From Poecilobothrus nobilitatus (taxonomy: Eukaryota; Arthropoda; Insecta; Diptera; Dolichopodidae): a stretch of DNA of 64,000 nt. The position numbers and the translations under genes are program-made. Where the stretch lies: the NCBI GenBank assembly GCA_947095535.1, contig OX352774.1:175396200-175460199 (forward strand). The letters run 5' to 3'. Below are positions 25,986-40,073 of the stretch, piece after piece. The notes under the pieces were generated by a model, which made no database searches, had not been told where the DNA came from, and saw nothing but the letters and a program-made list of their open reading frames with translations. Position 1 is the first letter of the stretch; each line of letters opens with the position of its first letter.

Positions 25986-28900
25986 AATATACAAAACAAA
26001 TCAAATATAGTGTAAATATATAATATATAATATAAAGAAAATAGATAACACAAATCCGGTACCAAGATTCGTAAAATATCCAATACTTTATAATATTTGC
26101 AGATGCTTTTTACACATCCTATTCATCTTCCCAACAAATTATGAAATACTGATAAGTACAGTATAAAAATATATTAAGCTAGAACAAGTAGAAAATGAAA
26201 TTTAATGCAGCAAAAACGAATGAAATATTTTTCACCAAAAAAAGAAAAACTGCACTCCTATACCTTAAGCTAATTTGTCCATTCATAATAAAGTAGTCCA
26301 TGAAATAAAGTGGTTCGAAACTGTAAAGTACTGGGTGTATATATATAAGGTGTTTAAATAAATTACAAATTGCCCAAAATAAATTATTAAAAGACATTAT
26401 TTGTTGCTTTTTAAATCAAATACTTCAATTTTCAAAGAAAATAACCGAAATTGTATTGAGTTTGTTGCATATTTATAGGATCTTATATTTTATATTATTT
26501 TATATAACACACAAAATTTATTTGCTGGATTGAGTTTTTCGTACAATTAAATAGAAATATTGTATTATGTATTAGTCAACTCAATTTACATAGATGACAT
26601 ATAAAACTTTAAAAATCAGTTTCTTTTAAATAAATATTCATTTTCTGATATTAGTAAAAACAATATACTAGTAACTTATATGCAAAATCGATGATAAAAA
26701 TTCAAGCAAGCACCAGTTTTGATTTTAAATAAAAACTTTCATAGTAGTCGTGTATTTTATTTATTTAATTGATATTTTTATACAATAAAAACTTATCCGA
26801 CATTTTTACAAGGATCAGAAGATATTAATTTTCTCAATGATTAAAATTGATAATTTACAGATTTATCCACATATATTAACGTAACAATGTAACTTATTGA
26901 AATACATATTATAATACAAGGACAATTTTTAAAAACCTTGTCAACTTTATGTAAACTTAAAACCTACTTAACATAAAACTCTACAACTAATAGTTTTTTT
27001 TTTTTCTTTTTTTTTAAGAATTAAAAATTAATTAACAATGTTGTTAAATATGTTTATAAAGTTACAGTCTAATATAGTAGCCGAGAGTTGAAAGTTATAA
27101 ATTATATTGTGAATTTTATCTTTTATTTTATATTTATTTTAAAGATATGACTAATGTGAAAATTAAAATGTCAAAACGAACGAACATAATTTTGAGAATT
27201 TTCTTTTATTTGATTTGTTGTTTTTTAAAGTGTGATATGGTACATTGGTACATTAGATTGATGGTACATTACCCTCACATTGGCACCGTATATAATAAGA
27301 TACTTTGTTTTAACAAGAGATAATATTGTTTTAACAATGATTAGCTTTCTGTCCCTATATAGAATTTCATTCAAAAATTACATGAAAAATTAAAGGATAT
27401 ATTAATTTAATATAACATTGTCACATTTTTTGATTGATTTAGTGTCCAAATGAATGGCTAAGTATTTTTTGGAGTTTTTTCAACCACCCAAAGATAATCC
27501 ATTATACAAGGAAGATTTTGCTGTAAAGAAAAAATAATGGATAATAAAAAATAATAATAATCCAATACATCAACAAAATTGCTTCGATTTTTTTTAGGAT
27601 ATATTTGAATTTGCCAATCTGTAAAATAATTATCTATACTCATAATATAAAAATTCAATTTCTGGAAAGTCCATTTAATGGCATTTTAAAACTGTGTGAA
27701 GATTTTGTTTTGATTTAATTTAAACTAATAACTTGTTTTTGTCAAATAAATTGTAATAAAGATTTTTTTTTGCGTTGTTATATAGGTTCAACCATATTTA
27801 ATAAACTGGTAAAATCTATAATTTATGAACATATAGGTATATATGTACATTATATAAATTACTATAAGCCATACAGAAAATAAATATCCTTTAGTTTTGG
27901 TAATAAAACAATGAATTTTTAATTAAATTCATTAAATTTTATTTATTTACTGTGTATTATGAAAAACTTTGTATACTTACTTATTACTGAATTCATTTAT
28001 TTTATATGCAAATATGTTTTTTCCTTTTGTTTTTTTACATATTTTAAAAATTGACTAAACATTTCAAATCCTTTTTTTTTTTTATTACAATTATTTTCTT
28101 TCCTTTAACATTAATTTTATAGTTTTACAAAATAGTATCAAATTATTATTTATATATATATACGTTTTTTAGTTATCACTAAAAAATTATATATATAGTA
28201 TCAAATTATATATATAACTATATTATCACTATTTTTTTGTCATCACTAAAAAAAATTTTTTTAATAATCTACAAAAAAAAGATTTTTTATTGTACATACA
28301 TATATATACATAAAATTAAAAATAAAAAAAATTTTATCAAAAGAAAATTTAAAGATTTTATTAATTTTAAAATTGATCCTTGTAATAAACTTAAAAAAAA
28401 AAAAAAAACAAATAAAACAAAAAATTAAAAAAAAAAAAAAGAAATTTTTTTTTTGAATGGAAAATAATCACATTGCTATCATAATATTTATGTTTATATA
28501 TTTTCAAAGGATAATTTTCTATGATAGCATTAAAAAAAAAAAAAAAATTAATAATAAAAAAAAATTTAAAAAAGACATAGAGTAGAAAATTTATTGAAAA
28601 GCAAAAGAATAGCAGTATATTGGTTGGTAACTTATTTTTTATTTTTATTTTGTTTTTTTTCATTTTTATCCTTATTTTTTGATTTTTTTTTTTTTTTTTA
28701 TTATTATTTTGTATTTTAAATTTTGTATTATATATTTTCTATTCATTTTCATTTTTATTATTTAGTTTTTTTTTTTATTTTTTTTTTTATATAATATTTT
28801 GCAACTTTAAAAAAGGAAAATAAATAACAGTCAAATCTAGAAATACATAATATACATATGTATAAATCATAAACATATATTTTGTATAAAAATACAAAGA

Positions 28901-30540
28901 AAACAAAAAAGAAAAAAATTCTAACTTTGTACTTTTAAGTCTCTATGCGATGCCATCATCATAAAACGTACTGTTACCATTCAACTATAGAGTATTTATT
29001 CGAAATTAACGCTATTCATCATGATTCTGAATAAAAAAAAAAACAACAAAAACAAAAAACAAATCAAATAACAAACAAAAAAGGAATAATAATATAAAAA
29101 AAAAAAAAAAAAACAGAGAAAGAGAATATATTTACCATTGTGGCAGTACAATTTAGCTTTCATTCAAAAATTTTCAAAAAAAAAAAAAGATAAAGAAAAA
29201 TATAGCAATATTATACATATATATTCTCTATATATATATATTTTATAAGTTGTTTTTTTTTATTATTTGGTATATGTATGAGTCAAACGTGATAAAATAT
29301 AAATAACAAAAAAAAAAAAAAGAAATAAAAGAGAAATAATCAAAAATTTTTTATGCATAAATCTGACAAAAAAATAAAATAAAATAAAATAAAAAGTTTT
29401 CTATAACATTCCTTTATAGAAATATTCGAACTAAATCTATATAATATAATTTCTACACTTGTGAACATCCAAATTGAACATACAATATAAATTTATTTAT
29501 TTTCAAGTTTATTTTGTCGATTTTTTTTTTTTTTAAATCTTTGAAAATCGTTCAACATTGTTAGTTTGTTTTTGGAAATATTTCGGGTGCTCCTTTAAAA
29601 TTCTAAAATGATAAGAAAAAAAAGTAATTTTCTTTGTATTTTTTAAAATTTGAAAATGTTTGTGGAACATTTGTTTTATTTTTTCAGTTGCAGATCTAAT
29701 ATTTTGACTAAATTTGTATAAAAATTTGATTTTTTATATTTTATATTTTGAATCTTCCATATTATTAAGCATTAATGATCCTTTAACGAAAAATCAGATC
29801 AATTTTAAAAACAAATTCTTCACAATTATTTGTTATCCCAAATTCCCAAATTCTCTACAATTATTTTTTTGTTTCTAAGTGTTAATACTGAATCCTTCCT
29901 TACATAAATATAATAATATAACATATGCTTAGAATTGATTTAATGCATTACAAAAGGATAATTTTGATTAAGACCGATTCAGTTTTGATATTTTATATAA
30001 CAATTGAATAAATTTTTATTTTTTAACCATTTTTTTCTTTGTTTCATTTTTTCATATTTTCTTTATTTTATTTTATAAATAGATAATTTATAGCATGTTT
30101 ATTGTAAACTTTCAAAAGTCCAGTGAGTCAATACAATATTTAATAATAATAAAATAAAAAAAACAGATATTTTTTTAAGCTATTAGGGATTTTTTATATG
30201 TAAAATTCATGAAAAATTGTACACTTCATAATTTCTTTTTTACAAAAACAAAGGAAAATTTTTTATTAAAATTAAATAAATATTATATATAATTCGATAT
30301 TTCAGAAAATAAATTAATTATTAAATTCAAAATATTTTTTAAAGTTTTGTATTTATTATTTGAGTATGGAAGAACATGCAAACAAACAAAGTGATTTTAA
30401 TAAATAGTTAGAATTTATATTCAGTCCTATAAGTATGCAATAAATTTTAAAATTTCAAATGCATTTTATGTTGGGGTTTTAAAAATTTCAACCTTAAGTT
30501 TTTCAACAGGTGTTAGCTATTGATAATTTAAAAAAAACTG
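25986..30540. other. A+T-rich noncoding DNA, no gene seen
   Basis: No coding or mobile-element signature. Three GGTACATT repeats occur at about 27238-27277. The rest is A/T homopolymer and TA-repeat sequence, especially dense at 28,000-29,350. Confidence 0.65.
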
Positions 30541-30594
30541 AACAGAAATGAAAATGGTTTAATATCACATAAATATATTTCATATTGCCATAAG

Positions 30595-30645
30595 CCATTT
30601 TCAAGCTGTTTTTATTATACTCTTATAAAAACAGCTTGAAAATGG
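30595..30645. repeat. Perfect 21-bp inverted repeat with 9-nt loop
   Basis: CCATTTTCAAGCTGTTTTTA plus T (30595-30615) is exactly complementary to 30625-30645, leaving a 9-nt loop TATACTCTT. Imperfect pairing continues outward for roughly ten more base pairs. The perfect stem implies recent origin or selection. It could be a young palindrome, a tiny MITE or a small-RNA hairpin. Confidence 0.85.
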
Positions 30646-31346
30646 TAAATGGCATATTTATCTTGATGCTCAAGGACACATTCAAATCGCGAGCACGTTC
30701 TTATTACATTATTACATCATTATAATAGAAGGATCAGCATCAAATGTAAGTGTATATATAGAATATAACTTTCATATTATAGTGAGAAATGCACTTAAAT
30801 ATGACATGTTTATCTCTGTAAAGGATAAAAAAAATAATAAATAAATAATCATCATAAAGATAAAATAAATTTAAATAACTTCGAGGTTTTTTTTTGTTAA
30901 ATTTCCCAAAAATTAATAATTAATAAAATATTTTCTGTCGAAAAATTTAGAAAAAAAATTATAGGACGCAATATTATTCAAAATGATGAAATTTAATAAA
31001 TTAAATATAATTTTAATGTTTTGTTTATAATCAAAAGAATCAATAGTAGATTTTGATTTTCTTTTGTACCATCGTTTTTGCTTTTCTATATATCTCTTTA
31101 AGCTTAATTTAATCATGTTAAAGGTTATTAACGTATAGTCGTCATGATTATTATTTTATCTTAAGGTTATTATGTATTTACTTCGGGGTTTGTATTAAAT
31201 TGCCTATAGGTACTGGTATACTTTTGTGCAGTTATTTTCCTTATCATTTTTCTAATCAAATATTTTACTGCATATGCATAAAGTAAAAGAATATAAAAAA
31301 AACTTCAACTAAAACGTTCTCGTAAATAAACCTTCAATTTTATATA

Positions 31347-32080
31347 CAGGGTGATTCTCTTTCAGTTTTAAATATTTTCTCTCAGGCTAAGAGAGCATTT
31401 TTCTGGGTTTTTTTAATAGAGTTATAAGGTTACCTTATAAAAAAAGTTTTTTTTTTTTATCACAGAAGTCAACTCTTACTTTTTAAAATTATTATTTTGA
31501 ACACTTACGTATTGTCTGAAATTAAATTTTTCTCATTTTAGAGATTATCTTAGAGATCAAATTTTATAATATTTCCTAGTTTTTGTTCTCATTTTATGGG
31601 TCAATCATTCTGTACTATTAGTTCTTCTACTAACTACTATACTAATCTTCTATAAAAACAACTACTTCAGTTAGAAAGTTTAGAATAGCATGTAAAACTT
31701 TCTTCAAACTCCAACATGTTTGAGTAAAATCGATCTATTTATAATAGGATATGTAATTTTTTTTTCGTTTTTTTTTTCTGCAACAATATATTATAGAAAT
31801 TTAGAGAATAAATTAACGAGGAGGATTCTCAAATATAGAATTACTGAACTCTATATACAATGAAGAGGTAGTAAAAAAGCTTAGGTTTATTTTTTAAATA
31901 ATTTAAGTAGTAGTAGCTAATGATATATCTTCATTATTATTACTATTTTTTTTTCTTGTTTCTTGTTTCCAACCAAGGGGAACCAAGGGGAATAGATCGC
32001 CTCTAAAGAACAATTTTTTGTTCATTTTGGTCCCCCAAATACGCGCTATAAATATTCAAGACCGAAAAAGAACCACCTTG
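31347..32080. mobile_element. Tc1/mariner-like non-autonomous element, TA target site
   Basis: The left end CAGGGTGATTCTCTTTCAG and the right end read in reverse, CAAGGTGGTTCTTTTTCGG, match at about 14 of 19 positions. Both are flanked by TA (31345-31346 and 32081-32082). The 734-bp interior shows no transposase. The divergence between the termini indicates an old, inactive copy. Confidence 0.75.
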
Positions 32081-32082
32081 TA

Positions 32083-33289
32083 TGTTATGTAATTACACAT
32101 AAATGAAAATTTAAAGTTTCTCTAATTATTTGAATAGGAAATTTTCCCTATACATATATAATTTATTAAAAGCTAAATTTTTTTAAGATTTATATAATAT
32201 ATAATAAAGTAATTTTTAATATAATTAATCGATATAAACGATTATAAATTAAAAATATTATAGAAAGATTTTGAAAATTAAATATATATATATATATATG
32301 TATATATTTGATTAAAAATAATATTGTTAAATAAGTTAATTGAATTTTAATAAAAATGCAACAGAAATAATAAAATATAAATTTTTTGTTTTATTTATTT
32401 TGTTTTTAAAATAATTTTTGTTAGATTTAACAATACTTAAGTTAAAATATATTTTAATATGATTTAATATATATATATATATACAAAAAAATTTTAATTG
32501 TATTTTTTATCTTGCTTCGAGACTTTTGAATTAATGACTTATACACTATACTAAAATAAGACAACTTGAGTATGCAATAGAATTTAAACAAAAGAAGTAT
32601 TATTTCGTTTTATGCTTTTCTTTTATATATAAAATGATTGTATATAAAATATAAAAGAAAATTATTTTCTTTTAAAACTTTTATATAAATATTTCTTTTG
32701 AGATAAAATCTTAGAACTTCATTCTATTATACGATCTATTTAAAATTAATATAATTTTATGTATTTTATTTCATAAGTACAGTATTGGACAATTAATTTT
32801 AATATTTATGAATTTATTTTTTTTTTTAAATTCTCAAAATTCAATAAAAATTATATATATAACAATTTATTGAAATTGAAACACCGATAAATAAATATAT
32901 GTGTTAAATAGCATTATGCCATATAGAAATTTTTACTACAGTTTTAAAATGGTTGTTTATCATTTTCTCATCTGAAACTTCTTTTATTTATTTATTTGCC
33001 TATATATTCATAACAACATTTTACATTTAATAATACAGTATAATGTTATAGGATATCCTTTACAAGCTATAGAATTGTTTGAGTTTAAGTTATATAACTA
33101 AACATTATTTTGGTTTACAACAATTAATCTTATATTTATATCAAAAGGTAAATGGCCAGTATAAAAACCTTCACAATTTAAATTTTATTGCATATACTTA
33201 TGTACTATCTCAAAGTTTCTTATTTAAAAAAATGAAAAGGTAAGTTCTTTAATAGTTTATTATATACTATACTGCATGACTTATAACTG
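32083..33289. other. A+T-rich noncoding DNA, no gene seen
   Basis: TA microsatellite at about 32283-32300 and 32468-32483; otherwise featureless A+T-rich sequence. Confidence 0.65.
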
Positions 33290-33556
33290 TTGATATTGCT
33301 ACCTTTACTGATAGCAAAATAGTAATATTGGCAAATTCATTGTTCCCTTACAGATCCACTCTCAAGTCAATGTTTCCGCATCTTTGTCCTATCCTCTCTT
33401 ATATCTCTGTTCTCTGCCAATATATTGCGTTAGCAGATAGGATTTTCATTGGCTAAAGGGGGAGGTGCGTTTAGTCAGTAAGAATCTGACATTACTAAGG
33501 GGATATTCTTGGTGTTTCTGGACGATGTCCACCTCTCTTCAAAAAAAAAAAAAAAA
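33290..33556 (+). mobile_element. Possible retroposed sequence ending in A16
   Basis: A ~250-bp block of clearly more balanced base composition ends with GTCCACCTCTCTTC directly followed by a 16-bp A run (33541-33556), then returns to A+T-rich DNA. That layout suits a retroposon 3' end. No polymerase III boxes or coding frame were recognised, and no target duplication was confirmed, so the call is tentative. Confidence 0.35.
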
Positions 33557-36245
33557 GAATTTGATTTTGAATAATTTGGAGTCGATTTATATTACCTACT
33601 TACCGCCTACTATACACCCATAAAGCATGACAATTTGAAAAATTTGTTTAAATATTATAATTTTATTTGCGCAATTGAATTTGTAGTTTCTGCGAATTAT
33701 CATGGAAAAAAATGTTTAATAATTTTATTGCATTTGTTGATAGAAATATCAATATGCTCTTTGTATAGTAGTTTTTTTTTTATCTATGTTAACGCCAAGA
33801 TATGTGATACTTTTTTCCCATATACGTATAATAAAAAATTTCTTTGAAATACATGTGCAAGCTTTTATTCTTCAAAAAAGAAAAATCAAATAAAATTAAA
33901 AGAATTTTATATATTTAGAACGGATTCAATTAAATTTTTAACAAACAGAGAAAATTAAAAAAAAAAAAAAACAAAAGATTCAAATTTTTTCGTAATATAG
34001 CAACAGTACAATATCCTTTTTTAATATATCTCGTAGTCTTTAATTAAAGAAACTCATATTTATTACAAAATAGTAAGTATATTTTAATGCAATCAATTGA
34101 ACTTTATTTATTAGATACTGCATTATCTTTATTTAAATTTTCATGTTAATATATTTAGTAAAATTATAATTAGAAAGATATAGATTTCACATAAGAGATA
34201 TTGATAATATAATGCATATAACATAGTTTTATATTTTTGAAGGAGTTTTTTTCTATTTAAATCTAAATAAAATAATAGTACGCATATAATATTTCATCTT
34301 ATTTATTCATATAAACTAAGAAGAAAAAAACAACAAAACAGAAATAAAATGAAGACAAAGAGAAAAAGAAAAAAAATTAATAGAATAAAAAAAAACAAAA
34401 AACAAAATAAAACATATCTTAATATGGTATCTTTTAATGCACACAATACATCCTTTTGTTTCAAAAACATAATGCGTTAATAGTTTAGGTACAATTCTTA
34501 CATCTTTACAATCACTTTATTACAACAGCTCTATATATATCTACTTTAATATATATATATATATAATAAACTAATATGTATATATAAAGGATTTTATATT
34601 AAATATTATCACAATTATATCTGTCTACTATTCAAATTCAATACAATTTGTACACCTTCACATATACTTTTGTCTAAGAAATAAAATTTTGTATTCATTT
34701 TTATTTTTTTTTTTTTAGTACTTTCATGTACATACTACATATATATTATATAGATAATAAATTACATGTTTGTATTTAAAACTTTTGTATTTTTTTTTTT
34801 TTTTTATTATGAAACATAAAAGGATAACATCCTTAGAAAGTTGACTTTTCAGAAAAAGGAATTAAAACTTAGCTTTTGTCTTTTGCATCAAAAGCCTTTT
34901 TATTCAACATTTTGTTAAGGAACAAAACAATTTATAAACTTATTCATCATTATTAAATAACTATAAATCGTTAAAAAAAAAAAAAAAAATTCATTCATTC
35001 AAAGGACATTCTATTTAAAATATATACCTACACAAAATTTATATTTAAACTTAGAATATATATATGATCGTTTTGCATCTACGTTATAATAAAGTGTTGT
35101 ATAAAAATATGAATACGAAAAAAGAAATTTTAAAAATCTATACTTAAATTCCATTTAATTTGACTATACAAATAAATGATTTCTTAAATAATTTCTTATT
35201 TATATTGTACAGGTTTATGAAAAGTCTATTACAATTTTTATATAGATAAAAAAAAAAAGTTTCATTTAAAAAAGGTTATCCGAAGAAATAATAAAAATTA
35301 TCAAATAAGAAAGGGGCACACCGAATTTTAAGACTTGAACTGATAAAATATTTAAGTACATGTATGTATTTTTAATATACACTTCGAGGATCTATATATT
35401 TCTATTTCCACCAAAGATATTTGTCTACTTTCAGCAAAGCTTAACTCTGATCGAGCTTAACATTGAATTTAAATTTAGTTTTAATACATCTAAAACTCAA
35501 AACATGCAAATCAATGCCTTCTCTTATTATATACTTTCTTTAACTAATCTTGTTTTCTTTCATCGAAACCAACTTTAAAATTGGAAAACAAGATAAAGGA
35601 AAATGAAGACAACGACAAACAATTTGGAAAAAAGAAAATGAAGAGATCAAATTATTGCCTGAAAATTGAACTTGATTGAAAAATGTTTACGGAAGTTCTA
35701 TATGCTATCTAAGGAATTAAAGAATATGATGATTTTGATGAAATATAATCAAACAAATAAACTGAATATTGTTTAATTTTAATACAGTAATCTTTTAATG
35801 TAAATAAATTGTAGTCAAAATAAAAAATATTACGGAACACAATTTCTTTTCATTTAAATTTAACTTTTTGTAATTCTAATTTTGAAATTTTTAACAAATC
35901 TTAAAATAAAATGCAAAAACTACTAAATTTTTTCTAACTTTTGAGCTATCCTGACTCGCTATCTTGATTCGATTATTCAAGTTATTATTATTGACATCTT
36001 TTAAAAAAAAAATTTTTCGGATCTTATTATAAATATAACACTTGTCAATTTCAGTGGTATAGGACAATGACGTGATATTTTTTGTTTTGACTTTTATGTA
36101 GCACAAATTTAAAATGATACTACAAAATATCGGAACGATGTAATGCAATAATAGTTCTTATTTCTGAAAGTTTAAAGTTTTCATTAAGAAAATTAAAAAA
36201 AAAATTAAGAAGAAGAGTTATTTGAATATTGATTACATAACTTCT
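33557..36245. other. A+T-rich noncoding DNA, no gene seen
   Basis: No supported feature. The open frames near 33635-33847, 35360-35578 and 35891-36148 have no recognisable domain or flanking gene structure. Confidence 0.6.
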
Positions 36246-36658
36246 CAACGCATGCTCGATGCAAACGACAAAGTACCTATGTCGGCTTGAAGTATATATG
36301 ATTACTGATTACTCTCAACGTACCAAAAATGCGGTTGACGCTATCTGAATTAAAAAAATTAATTGAATTTATATTTTAACGTATACCCAGGACCAAGGAC
36401 GAGAAAATTAAATTTTTATACTGGGCCAGACAATTTGTTCATTAACTTATTAAATATATTTAAGAAAGGAAAAATAATAATAGTTTAAAGTTAGCAGAAT
36501 TTATTTTTATTAAAATTGTTATTATTTTGTTTTATTCTAACGTCAATTATATATGAGGGTTATAACAAAAAATGTCACAAGCGTCATATTTACATTTTTG
36601 ACATTTAAAAATATCATAGGTATGCGTCATTCTGCATTCCCATCGAGCATAGCCAAGG
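36246..36658. mobile_element. Foldback MITE with GCATGCTCGATG / CATCGAGCATAGC arms
   Basis: The left arm GCATGCTCGATG (36250) and the right arm CATCGAGCATAGCC (36641) are inverted copies. Further pairing inward includes TACCTATG (about 36273) and CATAGGTATG (about 36615). Total length is about 410 bp, non-coding. Confidence 0.65.
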
Positions 36659-37367
36659 CATAATAACTATATTTAAACTTCTAAATAAAAATAATTTATT
36701 TTATATCAACGTTTACGTCTGTAACTGTATATAAATTATAGATATTCATAAATTTATTATTATATTATATTTTTATTTTTTTAATTTATACGTAAGATAG
36801 GTAAAGATATTCTCCTCTTATATAGTTTGTTAATACAAAAGATACCAAATATTTTATTTAAAAAAAAAAAAAGAATAGAAAAGACAGATAATGAAAGGAA
36901 TCTTTTACAATATATTTTTTTTTTATTTCTTTTTTTTTTATTTTGTTTTATTTTAAATAAAGAAAACACACAATGTATGATAATATTGTATAAATAAAAG
37001 AAGAAAATATGTATTTAAATATATTTACATATTTATAATATATATATATATATATATATACATATTTCAAATTTTAAAACAATAAAAGCTAACAATTGAC
37101 AAAACAATAAAGACTAAATAATTTTATTTTCTTTATTTTTCTTTTATTGTTTTTATTTCTTTATTATTGAGTAATAAAGAATTAAAATCATGTCATTTAT
37201 ATTTTAAATAGAAAAATAAAGATTTAAAATATAAAAGAAAAAACTATTTTTTTTTTATGAAACCAATATTAACTTGTACTGTGTAAGTAGGTGTACATAT
37301 AGTGCATATATACATATAATTTTGTTTGATAGTTTTTTTCTCCTTACAAATAATGTAAGGTATGAGG

Positions 37368-37931
37368 CCGGCAATTTTCTCCACAGGATTTAATACCATA
37401 TGGTTTTATTGGACTTTTGAAATGTTTATTAATGCCATCATACTAAAGGAACCATATATCAAGGTTTCATTAAACATTCTCCCAAGTCATATAATACCCA
37501 TATATGGTGTTATTACTCTTTAAGAAAAACAAAAAGAATTATTATGGTCGCAAATAGATTAGGTTCAACATGATATTATTACACTTTCTAAAAGTCAAAT
37601 AGCGCCACAATAAATGTATCCTTATTTAACTGGATGAATTTTAGTGAATTTGGTTACGAACTCAGGGTTTCCCCTATTTCCAAAATATTTATATACAGAA
37701 GACGTTAATACATTGAAATGATAAAAATTAGAAGAGATTTTAAAGGGTTAGTTATAAAATCAAGGTTATGCGCTTTTTCCCGGAATATTGATATGTGTAC
37801 ATTTATGTTTATCTGGCGTTTTAGGATTTTAAAATATCAAATAAATCCATATGTCAATTGTGACATTAATAGACATTTTAAAAGTCTTAATAATACCATA
37901 TGGCATTAACTCATGTGGAGAAAAATTACGG
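37368..37931. mobile_element. 564-bp long-inverted-repeat element carrying the tandem module
   Basis: The left end reads CCGGCAATTTTCTCCACA and the right end in reverse reads CCGTAATTTTTCTCCACA. Homology between the arms continues inward for about 80 bp through ACCATATGG and AATGTYTATTAATG motifs. Interior positions 37630-37805 hold two units of the module also found at 20.7 and 48.1 kb. There is no coding capacity; the 63-codon frame inside spans the tandem module and is not a gene. The target duplication is unclear. Confidence 0.8.
37630..37805 (+). repeat. ~100-bp tandem module, copy B
   Basis: ATTTTAGTGAATTTGGTTA at 37637 and ATTTTAAAGGGTTAGTTATA at 37737 start two homologous units. They are followed by CTCAGGGTTTCCCCTATTTC and TCAAGGTTATGCGCTTTTTC respectively, then AATATTNATAT. 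Confidence 0.65.
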
Positions 37932-38250
37932 GTACCGTAAGATATATCTTTTATAATACTTTTTATTACTATGAAATTTTTATTAGATGATAGTTTTTAT
38001 AATAGCCTTATTTACAATCGACACATATATATTATATTAATATTATTCTGTTTAATAATAAAATAAATAAAAAAAAATTACGAACCTATAAAATTAACAT
38101 ATTGTATATATTTGTCAAAATAAGATGAGTTTTATAATACCTCTAATGATAATAAGGTCTTTTAGATAGAAACAAAAGTTTATAACATATACTAACCCTG
38201 TTAACTATGATTTTACATACTCTTTAAGAGAACTTAATAAGAGTTGAAGA

Positions 38251-38415
38251 GCCTCGATGCCCTAAATGGTAAGAGCGTATGAAATACGCTGTAAACACCG
38301 AGTGTGGGTTCGAGTCCCACACACGTCGTAAGAAAAATTCCGCTTTACGATATCTACAGCCACAGTTTGTAACGAAAAAACTGTATAATTTCCTTATAAC
38401 ATTTATGTGGCAGGG
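38251..38415 (+). mobile_element. tRNA-derived SINE, family A (near full-length)
   Basis: GCCTCGATGCCCTAAATGG (degraded A box region), AGAGCGTATGAAATACGCTG (anticodon-arm hairpin) and the B box GGTTCGAGTCC lead into CGTCGTAAG...TTTACGA. The distal body ends ACATTTATGTGGCAG, as in the 49.5-kb copy. No A tail remains and the A box is mutated, so it is an old copy. Confidence 0.85.
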
Positions 38416-38583
38416 TCATAAACTGTTGTTATTGTTGATTCAAAATAAAATATCAAAATAAAATTACGTTTCTGGGTAGAACTCAACCAATTGAATGAGA
38501 TTGATGGTTTGATTTTAATCTAAATATAAATGTATACATTTTTACTAATAAACTCTTTTGTTTTTGGGAAAGTTATATTTATT

Positions 38584-40073
38584 ATACCCGTACGATAGGA
38601 TCGGGTATAATAAAATTACTCCTCCGTTTGTAACACCTCGAAATAAGCGAGCTAGATATACCTTCAAAGGTATGGATCGGATCAGAATCAAATTCTGAGT
38701 GGATTAAGCCATGTCCGTCCGTCCGTCAGCACGCTAACTCGAAAACTAAGAAAGCTAGAATCTTGAAATTTACACAAAATATTCTGGGAGAAATTTGTAG
38801 GTTATCTATTTTTTTTGGTTGACTTCCGATCAAAACTTCGGGTAGCTCCCGAACAACTAACTTTTGCCATGAAATTTTAACTGCTGATAGATATCATAAA
38901 AATATTAATTTCATGTTAATATGAATTTTTCTGTAGTCCCACCCGTTAAGGAGCTACAGGCTCCCAAAGACCCCAAAAATCTCTATATTTAAATAGAGAT
39001 AGAGATTGTATAATAAATATATACTTGTGCTATACGGTGTCTCAATTTACCGTTATGCAAACTGAATTATTGCAAAATCCTTTAACCCTTCTATCTTCTA
39101 AACAGTTTAAGTCGGAAACTTGAAATTTTTCCAGAAGTTAGATTTTTGAAAATAAGTATGAGTCATTTCAGAAATTTTTTTGTATCACCCCCCGTTTAGG
39201 AGATGTAAGGGGTCAAAAATTGAAAATTTCCTATTTTTAAACACCTGTAACTTGAACATCTGTTAAAATTTTTTTGAAGTAATACATAAAAATTAAAGCT
39301 TCAACATTATACTCTTATTTCTGTTAACAACTTTTTTTTAATAATATAGGATTACTTTATAATTGACGAAAGTGTTTCTTGATTTTTTCAAATTTTCTAA
39401 CAAATTTCTTTAACGAATTTTTTGCATTTTGTTTTACTCGATAATTTGAAATTGTTGAGGATACAATGCGTAGTACAAAAAAATGTAAATAAATAAACAA
39501 CATAACGGTTGCTTGAAGAATTTTTATTTATATGATATTGATATACATACATACTTATATAATATCATGTTTATTTACATATCGTATATGTCACTGATGA
39601 ATGAATGATAAGAGTAAAGAGATGTATATTATATGTAATGAATAAAATATTTATTACATATAAATATATGTAAATATTTTTAAAAATATGTAAATATTTT
39701 TAAAGAAATATTGCAATGTATGGCGATATACTTATAACAATATAAATATACTATGTACGCATTAATAAATATAATATAATATTTAAAATTATATTTACTA
39801 TTTTGTATTAAGTAAATTTAATATACATTTACCGCTTAGTATTAAATGGTACTATAGAATATTTGGAAAAGTTTTGGATTGATAATCGTTATGTGCAAGG
39901 TTAAAATCTGCTTTTGAAGAATGTATAAACATATAGTTTGAATATATGTACAAACCCATAGTTCTAGAAATTCTAAAATTCACCCAAATTATTTTAAAAT
40001 ACTAAAATATTAAAAAAATAATATTGTAAGCAGAGTGACAGACTGTGAACATACTAACGGTTCGTACGGGTAT
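38584..40073 (+). mobile_element. Degenerate interspersed repeat, TACCCGTACG...CGTACGGGTA ends
   Basis: TATACCCGTACG at 38584 and CGTACGGGTAT at 40063-40073 are inverted. The left end also folds on itself (TATACCCG with CGGGTATA at about 38601-38608). The segment TAAGCCATGTCCGTCCGTCC at about 38705 and AACTCGAAAACTAAGAAAGC after it resemble a widespread repeat with GTCCGTCCGTC and CTAACTC motifs that I know from higher flies. No coding sequence was identified, and the class is uncertain. The right boundary is inferred from the inverted motif only. Confidence 0.5.
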
